NCBI GenBank assembly: GCA_030622775.1
Contig: JAUXFS010000052.1
Location: 1-8,590 of the forward strand
Source of the DNA: Rhodospirillales bacterium
GTDB taxonomy: Bacteria > Pseudomonadota > Alphaproteobacteria > Rhodospirillales > Defluviicoccaceae
DNA: 8,590 nt
Reading direction: 5' to 3'
A model generated the notes under the pieces. The model was not told where the DNA came from. It worked only from the letters and a program-made list of their open reading frames with translations, and ran no database searches. Of this stretch, positions 1 through 5,857 are shown piece by piece (position 1 is the first letter of the stretch; every line of letters begins with the position of its first letter). The translations under genes and the position numbers were made by a program.

Positions 1-174
1 ATTGGCCGAAACCACACCGCGTGCCGCCCGCAACAGATCGGCGAGGCTCGCGGCAACCTCCTCGTCCGTTCGCTCCGCCGCCGCCGTCGCCGTCGCCGTG
101 CCGATACTCAGCACCATCACCGCCATCACGGACACGAACGTCCATCCCGAGCCTCCGGTCTTGCGCTTGCGCAT
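1..174 (-). CDS. N-terminal fragment of an exported protein, possibly a Tll0287-like/DUF3365 heme-sensor type
   Basis: The minus strand from ATG at 174 stays open to the window edge, giving 58 residues without a stop. The start is preceded by a purine-rich Shine-Dalgarno (GAGAGG about 7 nt upstream). The N-terminus is a clear Sec signal: basic MRKRK, a hydrophobic stretch at about residues 13-25, then Ala/Thr-rich residues with a likely cleavage near AAA-E34. The mature part begins with an acidic, then amphipathic helix (residues 40-56) ending LLRAARGVVSAN. That helix resembles the start of Tll0287-like (DUF3365) periplasmic domains, PAS/Cache-related modules that often bind c-type heme. This is a family impression from a short stretch; the CxxCH motif that would support it lies outside the window. 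Export is well supported, the family name is weak. The next gene to the right is divergent. Confidence 0.6.
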   Translation of the reverse strand, partial: MRKRKTGGSGWTFVSVMAVMVLSIGTATATAAAERTDEEVAASLADLLRAARGVVSAN

Positions 175-301
175 GATCCACCCTCTCACTTGTTTATGGT
201 TTTCCCCGACATGCCGATTGCACTTGGAGGCCGTTCGCAATTGGAGATGGGGCCGGCGGTCGCCGTTTTCACCGAAACAATCAGCCAGGCGACGATTCAA
301 T

Positions 302-340
302 CCCCTACGACCGGCCCCTACGACCGGCCCCTACGACCGG
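302..340. repeat. Three perfect tandem copies of a 13-bp unit
   Basis: The unit CCCCTACGACCGG occurs three times head to tail without a mismatch (302-314, 315-327, 328-340). It lies 128 bp upstream of the minus-strand exported gene and 291 bp upstream of the 60-residue gene. It is too short and GC-rich to be a CRISPR array. It could be a set of protein-binding sites or a slippage-prone microsatellite-like tract. Confidence 0.9.
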
Positions 341-539
341 GTAACAAGCGCCCGCGCCGCCTCCGACCGGGCTTTCGAACCCTCGGCATCGGGTGGTGAA
401 TTCAGGTTGGAAGTGCACCGTTTTTGGCGGCCATGAAGCGGCATTCCTGCGCCAATGGCCAATGATGCGACGCGCTTAAAGGCTTGAGGTCGCGCGTTTG
501 CAAAAAAATTCGGCAAAATTTTCGAAAAAGTGCCGCGAC

Positions 540-555
540 TGTGATCTGCCTCACT
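540..555. promoter_or_regulatory. CRP/FNR-family operator candidate
   Basis: TGTGATCTGCCTCACT is a TGTGA-N6-TCACt palindrome that matches the textbook CRP half-sites (TGTGA-N6-TCACA) at 9 of 10 positions. Its centre is at about 547.5, and a CACAAT -10-like hexamer lies at 577-582. A transcription start at about 589 would put the site centre at -41.5, the class II activator position, with a leader of about 42 nt before the ATG at 631. The motif is seen directly; binding and the start site are inferred. Confidence 0.4.
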
Positions 556-630
556 GCCCGGGCCACCGGTCCTCTCCACAATCAAGCCTACGCAACAAAT
601 CAACGCCCCCGAGGCGCTCGGAGAGAGACG

Positions 631-813
631 ATGATGCAGCAAGACGTGATCCTCTGGAGCTACTGGAACGTGTGGAAGATGCCGGTCGACGCGGACTTCG
701 CCGGCGGCTGTCCCGACGACGAGAGAAATGCCTTCGGGCGGGTCATGGACAAGGTGCGCGCCGGCGGGCCGAATGCCGCCTGGGCCGAGACGGAGATCCT
801 CTACGTTCACTGA
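631..813 (+). CDS. Unrecognised 60-residue small protein
   Basis: This short frame encodes 60 residues starting at tandem ATG codons (631 and 634). A good Shine-Dalgarno, GGAGAGAG, sits 3-5 nt before the first ATG. The protein has an aromatic N-terminus (VILWSYWNVWKMP), a single Cys at residue 27, and a soluble mixed-charge second half ending in ETEILYVH. No signal peptide or transmembrane helix is apparent. I do not recognise the family and propose no function. Support for a real gene is the ribosome binding site, a terminator-like hairpin immediately after the stop, and a plausible activator-dependent promoter upstream. It is convergent with the channel gene, 73 bp away. The longer antisense frame across it has no start signal or domain. 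A short W/Y-rich protein could be an unannotated regulator or binding partner, but nothing here shows that. Confidence 0.6.
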   Translation: MMQQDVILWSYWNVWKMPVDADFAGGCPDDERNAFGRVMDKVRAGGPNAAWAETEILYVH

Positions 814-817
814 GAGT

Positions 818-852
818 CCGTCCGCCGTCCGTGGAGGGCGGACGGCGGGTTT
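818..852 (+). terminator. Rho-independent terminator candidate after the small gene
   Basis: Two mutually exclusive 9-bp GC stems overlap here: CCGTCCGCC (818-826) with GGCGGACGG (837-845), and CCGCCGTCC (822-830) with GGACGGCGG (840-848). The second stem is followed by GTTT, a short U-tract on the plus strand. It starts 5 nt after the stop at 813. The minus-strand direction has no T-run after the stem, so it more likely serves the plus-strand gene. The weak U-tract limits confidence. Confidence 0.5.
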
Positions 853-886
853 ACGTGCGTGCCCTTCTTGCTTTCACCGTTCGAGC

Positions 887-3322
887 CTATGCGGATTGTC
901 CCCCGGCGCCCCCCGCTTGCGAATCCTCGCCAGCGGCGACGACCGCGGCAGCGGCGGCCGCAGCCGCGCCAGTGGCGGCCTCTCCCGTGCCCGTGTCGAC
1001 GATCACCCGGCGGGGCGCGAACTTGATCCCCTGTTGAGCAAACGCCTCCTGGACGCGCCGGAACACCTCGCGCCTGAGCAGGAACTGTTCGCCCGGCTTG
1101 GCCATGAACTTGACCCGGACGATGAACGCCGAGTCGTCCATGCGATTGACGCCCTGGGACTTGAGCGGCTGGAGGAAGTTCTTGCCGAGTTCCGGGTCGG
1201 CCATCAGCTCCTGGCCGACCTTCTTGACGATCTTGCGCACCTTCTCCATGTCGGTATCGAACGGAACCCGGACCTCGAGCTTCATGATCGCCCAGTCGCG
1301 GCTGTAGTTGGTCAGGTGCTGGATTTCGCCGAAGGGCACCGTATGGACCGGGCCGTTCTGATGGCGAAGACGCAACGAACGGATGGAGATCCTCTCGACC
1401 ACGCCCCGGACGCTGCCGACTTCGATGTATTCTCCGACCCGGAACGCATCGTCCATCAGGAAGAACAGCCCGGACACGATGTCCTTCACCAGGGTCTGGG
1501 CGCCGAAGCCGATGGCGATGCCGACCACGCCGGCGCCGGCGATCAGCGGCCCGATATCGACGCCGAGTTCCGCAAAGACCATCAAGACGACGACAACCAT
1601 CAGGGTGATGAACAGGAACTTCTGGAACAGCGGCAGCAAGGTCTGCAGACGCGAACCGCCCTTGCCGCCGGCCTCCCCTTCCATGTCCCCTCCTTCATCC
1701 GCATCGCCCTCCTCCTCGCGCATCTTCTGATTGATCGCGGTCTTGATGATCCCCCAGCCCGCGGAAGCCAGGACGAAGGCGATGATGATATTGAAAAGGG
1801 CGCCGGCGATGGTTTCGCCGACCCCGTGGGCGGCCGCGGCCTGGATGTCTATGTTCCAAACCTTGCCCAGGACCAGGACGACAACGACGGCGAGGACGAT
1901 ACGGAGGTTGCGCATGAGGACGTCCTGGTATTCGGCGCGCGCCGCCGCGACGCTGCGCGCCTTGGCGGCAGCCGCCTCTTCATCGGCTTGGTCGGGTGGC
2001 GCGAGCACTTCCTCGCCCTGTTCATCGACCTCGACGATACCTGGTGAAGCCTCCTCGCCCGAGGCCGAAGCCGGAGGAACGGCGAGAAGTTTCGAGAGCG
2101 CCGCCCGCATAAGCCAGTCGACGATCGGAATGGCGACCAAAATAACCAGACTGAGTATTCCCTGGGCGGCGGTGTCGGCGCCCGTCAACAGCCTGGTCAC
2201 GGAACTGGACACCCAGATCGCCAACAGATAGCAGATGGCCACCACGTGCCAATTGGACGCCAGCAAAGTCCGCACCCGGCTCGGCGGCTCCGCTCCCTCT
2301 CCCGACTCCGAACGGATCATTTGGGCGACGACCTCGCGGTCGTGCCAGATGACGATACCGAAGCTCGCCAGGACGATGAACGCGTCTATCCTTCCGAAGA
2401 GCAACGACATGCCCTCGCCGACGCCGAGTTGGTCAAAAAAATCGCCCATCAATACGCCGACGACCAGGATACCGACCAGGACCACGACCCTTTTGTAAAC
2501 CCCGCGTGCTGCTTCGTCGCTCAGCGGCGGAAGCCTCAGCGCCGATACCTTCGGCGCGAGCAGGAATCTTGCGCCGGCGTTCGCCAGACGGATGTAAATG
2601 ACGATCCAGAACAACGTCGTGATCACCGTTCGAGTTGGCCCGTGATCCTGGTACAGGGCGAAGAAGGTACCGGTGGCGCACAGACCGAAGACGGCGATAC
2701 CCAAGACATCGATCACCGCACGCATCAACAGGATGCAAAGCTTGTTGACCAACGATTCGGGCGCATCGCCCTTTGGATGCAAGGCCATACGCGTGAATAG
2801 GCGTCTGAACAGCCACTCGCCGGCGGCACCGACGGCGAAAATTATCGCCGTGAACAGGAGAACCGTCCAGATGTGAGAAGTGCTTCTTCCCTCGGCCAGG
2901 CGATCGACGACGAACGATCCCAGAAACGGAAAATCGCCGATCGCGGAGACCATCAGCGAAAGCCGGTTGTGCATTGCTTCGAGCTGCTCGGGAAAGGTCT
3001 CGCCGGATCCTCCGGCCACAGCGGCCTCCTGGTCGGCGACCTTGTCCAGTTGCTGGATGAGAAGCTGCCGCACATCGTCATCCGAAAGGTGCGAGAGCAG
3101 GTTCCGAACCTCCCCCCGGGTCAGATGCTCCGGCAGCACGACCGGCTGCACCTCTTCCATTCCGGCTTCGCTCGCGGATGGCAGCGGCATGCCTTGCGCC
3201 GCGGCCGGAAGGCCGGAGAACGAAAAGCCGCAGAGCACGAGGGCGGCGATAACCAGCGGCAACGCCGATCCCACGGTCATCCGTTTGAGCCTCGCTCGCA
3301 AATATTCCCAGCGTTCGGTCAT
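887..3322 (-). CDS. Large MscS-family mechanosensitive ion channel
   Basis: This 811-residue inner-membrane protein belongs to the MscS superfamily, whose members open under membrane tension to release solutes during hypo-osmotic shock. The ATG at 3322 has an excellent Shine-Dalgarno (GGAGGAG, 5 nt away). Residues 1-43 form a signal peptide ending near AAAQ. A periplasmic helical region (about 50-145) follows, then roughly ten hydrophobic segments from about 151 to 622. A charged cytoplasmic loop (about 420-465, rich in E, D and A) interrupts them. The pore helix and hinge are unmistakable: GAGVVGIAIGFGAQTLVKD at 596-614, followed by GLFFLMDDAFRVGEYIEVG and the MscS beta domain. The soluble C-terminal vestibule ends near residue 777. 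An Ala/Gly-rich tail with eight consecutive Ala closes the protein. Size and architecture resemble the E. coli YbiO/YnaI-like large members more than the 286-residue MscS. It is divergent from the sigma factor gene. Function is confident; subtype is not. Confidence 0.95.
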   Translation of the reverse strand: MTERWEYLRARLKRMTVGSALPLVIAALVLCGFSFSGLPAAAQGMPLPSASEAGMEEVQPVVLPEHLTRGEVRNLLSHLSDDDVRQLLIQQLDKVADQEAAVAGGSGETFPEQLEAMHNRLSLMVSAIGDFPFLGSFVVDRLAEGRSTSHIWTVLLFTAIIFAVGAAGEWLFRRLFTRMALHPKGDAPESLVNKLCILLMRAVIDVLGIAVFGLCATGTFFALYQDHGPTRTVITTLFWIVIYIRLANAGARFLLAPKVSALRLPPLSDEAARGVYKRVVVLVGILVVGVLMGDFFDQLGVGEGMSLLFGRIDAFIVLASFGIVIWHDREVVAQMIRSESGEGAEPPSRVRTLLASNWHVVAICYLLAIWVSSSVTRLLTGADTAAQGILSLVILVAIPIVDWLMRAALSKLLAVPPASASGEEASPGIVEVDEQGEEVLAPPDQADEEAAAAKARSVAAARAEYQDVLMRNLRIVLAVVVVLVLGKVWNIDIQAAAAHGVGETIAGALFNIIIAFVLASAGWGIIKTAINQKMREEEGDADEGGDMEGEAGGKGGSRLQTLLPLFQKFLFITLMVVVVLMVFAELGVDIGPLIAGAGVVGIAIGFGAQTLVKDIVSGLFFLMDDAFRVGEYIEVGSVRGVVERISIRSLRLRHQNGPVHTVPFGEIQHLTNYSRDWAIMKLEVRVPFDTDMEKVRKIVKKVGQELMADPELGKNFLQPLKSQGVNRMDDSAFIVRVKFMAKPGEQFLLRREVFRRVQEAFAQQGIKFAPRRVIVDTGTGEAATGAAAAAAAAVVAAGEDSQAGGAGGQSA

Positions 3323-3432
3323 GATATCTCCTCCGGCAGGACCGGCTCCTCGTTTATCGTTGGTCGCTTGCTGACTTCGACGCCGTGGCTCCGCCCCTCG
3401 GACGTCCCCCAGCTTCTTTCACATTTGAAGGG

Positions 3433-3461
3433 ACAATGGTCAGCGCACCCTGCGCCGTCAA
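3433..3461 (-). promoter_or_regulatory. Candidate promoter for the mscS-family gene
   Basis: On the minus strand, TTGACG (3461-3456) and CATTGT (3438-3433) are separated by 17 bp. The -35 matches TTGACA at 5 of 6 positions; the -10 is weak (3 of 6). Transcription would start near 3426, leaving a leader of about 100 nt. With the preceding C the -35 reads CTTG, and the spacing CTTG-N20-CATTGT equals that of the divergent sigma-factor promoter candidate. Confidence 0.35.
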
Positions 3462-3469
3462 GGACGGCG
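3453..3469. repeat. Short hairpin (7-bp stem, 3-nt loop)
   Basis: CGCCGTC (3453-3459) and GACGGCG (3463-3469) are perfect inverted repeats around AAG. The element overlaps the -35 of the mscS promoter candidate. There is no T-tract, so it is not a terminator. It may be incidental in GC-rich DNA or an operator. Confidence 0.4.
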
Positions 3470-3476
3470 AAACCGA

Positions 3477-3495
3477 GGAACGGACCGTCCGTTCC
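3477..3495. promoter_or_regulatory. Perfect 9-1-9 palindrome between divergent genes
   Basis: GGAACGGAC-C-GTCCGTTCC is a perfect inverted repeat with a one-base centre at 3486. It lies between the two divergent promoter candidates, about 60 bp upstream of the inferred mscS start and about 94 bp upstream of the inferred sigma-factor start. Nothing around it makes it a terminator. A dimeric regulator acting on both genes is the simplest reading, which is inference. Confidence 0.5.
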
Positions 3496-3543
3496 GAGGC
3501 AAGCCCCGACAGCGCCGAACAATCCCGGACATGGGATTTTTTT

Positions 3544-3573
3544 CTTGCGTTTGGCCCCATATGTTCCTATTGT
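3544..3573 (+). promoter_or_regulatory. Candidate promoter for the sigma-factor gene
   Basis: TTGCGT (3545-3550) and TATTGT (3568-3573) are 17 bp apart, a good housekeeping-type spacing, with 4 of 6 matches in each box. The same stretch reads as CTTG-N18-CCTAT, which fits the alphaproteobacterial RpoH consensus as I recall it (CTTG, 17-18 bp, CYTAT). It could therefore be autoregulated. The inferred start near 3580 gives a leader of about 40 nt. Confidence 0.45.
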
Positions 3574-3618
3574 GTTCTCGTCTCCGCCGCATCATGGCAC
3601 ATCACCAGGGGGAAGATC

Positions 3619-4620
3619 ATGGAGAAAGAACGCGGTCGGAAGTCCCGGCCCGCAAGCCGCTCGATACGCCGGGCGGCCTCGCCGCAGGACAGCCTCGGGC
3701 GCTACATGAACGAGATCAAACGATATGACATCCTCGACGCCGAGACCGAAGCGACCTTGGCCAGGCGGTGGCGCGACCGACGCGACCCAAAGGCGGTCGA
3801 TCGCCTGGTCGGCAGCCATCAGCGACTGGTGATCAGGATCGCCAAGGAACACCGCGGCTATGGCCTGCTGCTCTCCGACCTGATCTCGGAAGGCAACATC
3901 GGCCTGATGCAGGCGGTCGGGAAATTCGACCCCGACCGTGGCTTCAGGCTCTCCACCTATGCCATGTGGTGGATCCGCCGAGCGATCACCCAGTATGTCT
4001 TCCGCTCCTTCTCTTCGGTGAAAAGGGTCACCACCGACCAGGACAAAAAGGCGTTTTTCAAGCTTCGCGGCCTGGTGGAGAAATACCGAAAAACTTTCGA
4101 CGCCGACCTGGCGCCCGAAGCCGTCGAGGCGATCGCGGCGGAACTCGATATCGCCGAGTCGGAAGTGACGCGCCTCAATCACCGGGTCGGACCCAACGAT
4201 GTCTCCATCAACACCACGGTCACCATGGACCATGGCATGACCGGCGAGTGGCAGGACATGTTGACCGACACGACGATGGATCTCGAAGCAACCGTCATCG
4301 AGGCGGATGAACGGGAAAAGCGGCGGGTACTGCTCCGCCAGGCGCTGGAGATCCTCGACAGGCGCGAGCGGCGCATCATCACCGAGCGCATGCTGAGGGA
4401 GGAACCGGCCAGTCTTTCCGAGTTGGGCGATGAATATGGCCTTTCGCGCGAGCGCGTCCGCCAGATCGAGCTCCGGGCATTCGAGAAACTGAAGAAACGG
4501 ATGTGCAATTCCGCCCGGGATGCCGAAGCGCCCGCACGAGACCGGCGGCGTGAAAACACCGGAACGGGACGGAACGGCGGGCGCACACGGTCGGAGATGG
4601 TCTACCGCTTGGCAAGCTGA
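3619..4620 (+). CDS. rpoH: RpoH-type (sigma-32 group) RNA polymerase sigma factor
   Basis: This 333-residue protein directs core RNA polymerase to heat-shock or other stress promoters. The ATG at 3619 has GGGGGAAG 3-4 nt upstream and gives the N-terminus expected for RpoH. Region 1.2 spans about residues 24-54 and region 2 about 60-130. Region 2 contains the core-binding DLISEGNIGLMQAV (87-100) and the -10-recognising helix with MWWIRRAI near 116-123. The RpoH box is at about 140-150 (QDKKAFFKLR), region 3 at about 165-215, and the region 4.2 helix-turn-helix at 265-293 with LSRERVRQIE. The family norm is about 290-300 residues; here a basic, low-complexity tail of some 38 residues follows region 4.2. 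The RpoH box and the preceding SFSSVKRVTT differ from the usual alphaproteobacterial SWSLVKMGTT...QKKLFFNLR pattern, so this may be a paralog (RpoH2-like) rather than the primary heat-shock sigma. It is divergent from the channel gene. Confidence 0.88.
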   Translation: MEKERGRKSRPASRSIRRAASPQDSLGRYMNEIKRYDILDAETEATLARRWRDRRDPKAVDRLVGSHQRLVIRIAKEHRGYGLLLSDLISEGNIGLMQAVGKFDPDRGFRLSTYAMWWIRRAITQYVFRSFSSVKRVTTDQDKKAFFKLRGLVEKYRKTFDADLAPEAVEAIAAELDIAESEVTRLNHRVGPNDVSINTTVTMDHGMTGEWQDMLTDTTMDLEATVIEADEREKRRVLLRQALEILDRRERRIITERMLREEPASLSELGDEYGLSRERVRQIELRAFEKLKKRMCNSARDAEAPARDRRRENTGTGRNGGRTRSEMVYRLAS

Positions 4621-4692
4621 GAGCCCGCCCAATCCCGCGTGACGCAGCGGTCGGACCGTCGATGGAACACGCGGCGTTGCGTCGCTCCCATT

Positions 4693-4720
4693 CCCGTATT
4701 AGGTTGCCCGTATTGGGTTG
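4693..4720. repeat. Two tandem 14-bp repeats upstream of the LysM gene
   Basis: CCCGTATTAGGTTG (4693-4706) is followed directly by CCCGTATTGGGTTG (4707-4720), 13 of 14 bases identical. The pair lies 45-72 bp before the GTG start of the LysM gene, where a promoter or operator would be expected. Candidate hexamers around it (TTGCGT at 4677-4682, TAGGTT at 4700-4705) are too weak to call a promoter. Confidence 0.6.
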
Positions 4721-4764
4721 ATTGTGCTGGCCTTGAGCCACGTGCAACGGAGTTGCTAGGCAAG

Positions 4765-5763
4765 GTGAACCGGCCTCTCATCATCGCCGCCGTCGGTGTT
4801 CTCGTCGTCGTTCTCGCCATTGGCCTGAACTACTTCTCGAAGCAGCCGAAAGCTCCGGACGAGTCCGTCTCCGTGGAACCGCCGGTAACCGCGGGATCGA
4901 CTCCCGCCGAACCGACGGCGACGCAATCCGTGCAGCCCCCCACCTTCGATGTCGTGCGCGTCGGGCCGCTCGGAGATACGGTGATGGCGGGCCGCGCGGA
5001 GCCGGGGAGCAAAGTGTTCATCATGGAGGGCGATACGAGTATCGGCGAAGTGATCGCCGATGAGCGGGGCGAGTGGGTGTTCGTCCCCGAAACGCCCTTG
5101 CCCCCGGGCACCCGCCGGCTCGGCCTGGAAATGCGGATCGAGGGCCGACCGCCGGTACAGTCCGACAGACTGGTCGAGATGATCCTGCCGGAACGCGGAA
5201 AGGATATCGCCGGCCGGCCGACCACCGGCGCCTCGCAGGCCCTGGTGAGAAAGGTGCCGCGACGCGGTTTTGGTCCGACCCATGTGATGCAGATGCCGTC
5301 GGAAATGGGCGACGCCCTGGCGCTCAGTATCGACGTGATCGACTACGACGACGCCGGTCGCCTGAGTATCGGTGGCAAGGCGCCTCCGGGATCGACGATC
5401 CAGCTCTACCTCAACAATGACCTGCTCGGCCGAGCCATTACCGGACCCGATGGCCGCTGGTGGATCACGCCCGAGCGAAGGGTCGAGCCGAACGTCTATA
5501 CGCTTCGGGCCGACCAGATCGACGACGAAGGCAAGGTCGTCGCGCGGGTCGCCATTCCGTTCGCGCGCAGCGAGCCGCTGGCGGGATTGGGGGAGGACAC
5601 CGTCGTGGTCGTTCAGCCGGGCAACAGCCTGTGGTGGATCGCCCGCAACACCTATGGCAGCGGCCCCGCCTACACGGTGATCTACGAGGCCAATCGCGAC
5701 CAGATCAAGGATCCCGACCTCATTTACCCCGGGCAGGTGTTCGCGCTGCCGGCAACCAACTGA
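4765..5763 (+). CDS. Membrane-anchored LysM protein with two Ig-like modules
   Basis: I chose the GTG at 4765 (332 residues) because it yields VNRPLIIAAVGVLVVVLAIG, the short N-terminus plus single membrane helix (about 4-22) typical of this alphaproteobacterial family. An upstream in-frame ATG at 4639 would add 42 residues with no family character. The Shine-Dalgarno is poor: GGAG lies 12 nt away, with an AGG nearer. A Pro/Thr-rich periplasmic linker (27-60) leads to two related beta-rich modules at about 61-124 and 186-253. Each carries an A/G-x-x-x-PGS core and a (D/E)-x-x-G-x-W motif about 22 residues later, the pattern of bacterial Ig-like repeats. The C-terminal LysM domain (about 279-329) has VQPGNSLWWIARNTYG and ends DLIYPGQVFALP. 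The expected role is binding peptidoglycan from the inner-membrane side. It lies 144 bp after rpoH and 94 bp before psd. No catalytic domain is visible. Confidence 0.88.
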   Translation: MNRPLIIAAVGVLVVVLAIGLNYFSKQPKAPDESVSVEPPVTAGSTPAEPTATQSVQPPTFDVVRVGPLGDTVMAGRAEPGSKVFIMEGDTSIGEVIADERGEWVFVPETPLPPGTRRLGLEMRIEGRPPVQSDRLVEMILPERGKDIAGRPTTGASQALVRKVPRRGFGPTHVMQMPSEMGDALALSIDVIDYDDAGRLSIGGKAPPGSTIQLYLNNDLLGRAITGPDGRWWITPERRVEPNVYTLRADQIDDEGKVVARVAIPFARSEPLAGLGEDTVVVVQPGNSLWWIARNTYGSGPAYTVIYEANRDQIKDPDLIYPGQVFALPATN

Positions 5764-5818
5764 TGGATCGTTGCCGCGCCGACGGGTGCAAAGCGCCATC
5801 CGACTTCCAAACAGGCCC

Positions 5819-5847
5819 TTAACGTCGCCCGCCGCGGCGGCTACACT
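5819..5847 (+). promoter_or_regulatory. Candidate psd-pssA promoter with a palindromic spacer
   Basis: TTAACG (5819-5824) and TACACT (5842-5847) each match consensus at 4 of 6 positions and are 17 bp apart. The spacer contains the perfect 12-bp palindrome CCGCCGCGGCGG (5829-5840). Transcription would begin near 5854, only a few bases before the psd ATG at 5858, which has no Shine-Dalgarno. The boxes are modest, so this is a candidate only. Confidence 0.4.
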
Positions 5848-5857
5848 GCCGACCGAA

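Larger units (their letters stand above)
175..630. other. Non-coding divergent intergenic region (456 bp)
   Basis: No convincing gene is seen here. Open frames on both strands have no ribosome binding site, no recognisable domain, and compositions typical of GC-rich antisense frames. The region separates the minus-strand exported protein (start 174) from the plus-strand 60-residue gene (start 631). It holds a 13-bp triple tandem repeat at 302-340, a 7-bp tandem duplication GCCAATG at 451-464, an AT-rich patch at 497-529 that stands out from the GC-rich surroundings, and a CRP-like palindrome at 540-555. Confidence 0.7.

Noticed and set aside
302..340. Possible CRISPR-like array
   Set aside because: Repeats are 13 bp with no spacers between them, so this is a simple tandem repeat.
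331..810. Minus-strand open frame of 159 codons over the left intergenic region and the small gene
   Set aside because: No start signal, no recognisable domain, and it overlaps the better-supported 60-residue gene and the non-coding region.
728..2047. Long open frame (about 439 codons) on the plus strand
   Set aside because: It lies opposite the MscS channel gene, has no ribosome binding site or domain, and its D/H/R-rich composition is typical of antisense frames over GC-rich coding DNA.
3555..3562. CCCCATAT, matching the E. coli sigma-32 -10 core
   Set aside because: No CTTGAAA-like -35 lies 13-17 bp upstream; the nearest CTTG is only about 7 bp away. The alphaproteobacterial-style reading at 3544-3570 fits better.
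3592..4632. Minus-strand open frame opposite rpoH
   Set aside because: It is antisense to a clearly conserved sigma factor and has no domain character.
4648..4658. CGGTC-G-GACCG short palindrome after rpoH as a terminator
   Set aside because: The stem is only 5 bp with a one-base centre and no T-tract; it cannot form a terminator hairpin.
4639..4764. Upstream in-frame ATG extension of the LysM protein
   Set aside because: The 42 extra residues lack family character, would place the membrane anchor internally, and cover the tandem-repeat region; the GTG at 4765 gives the usual N-terminus.
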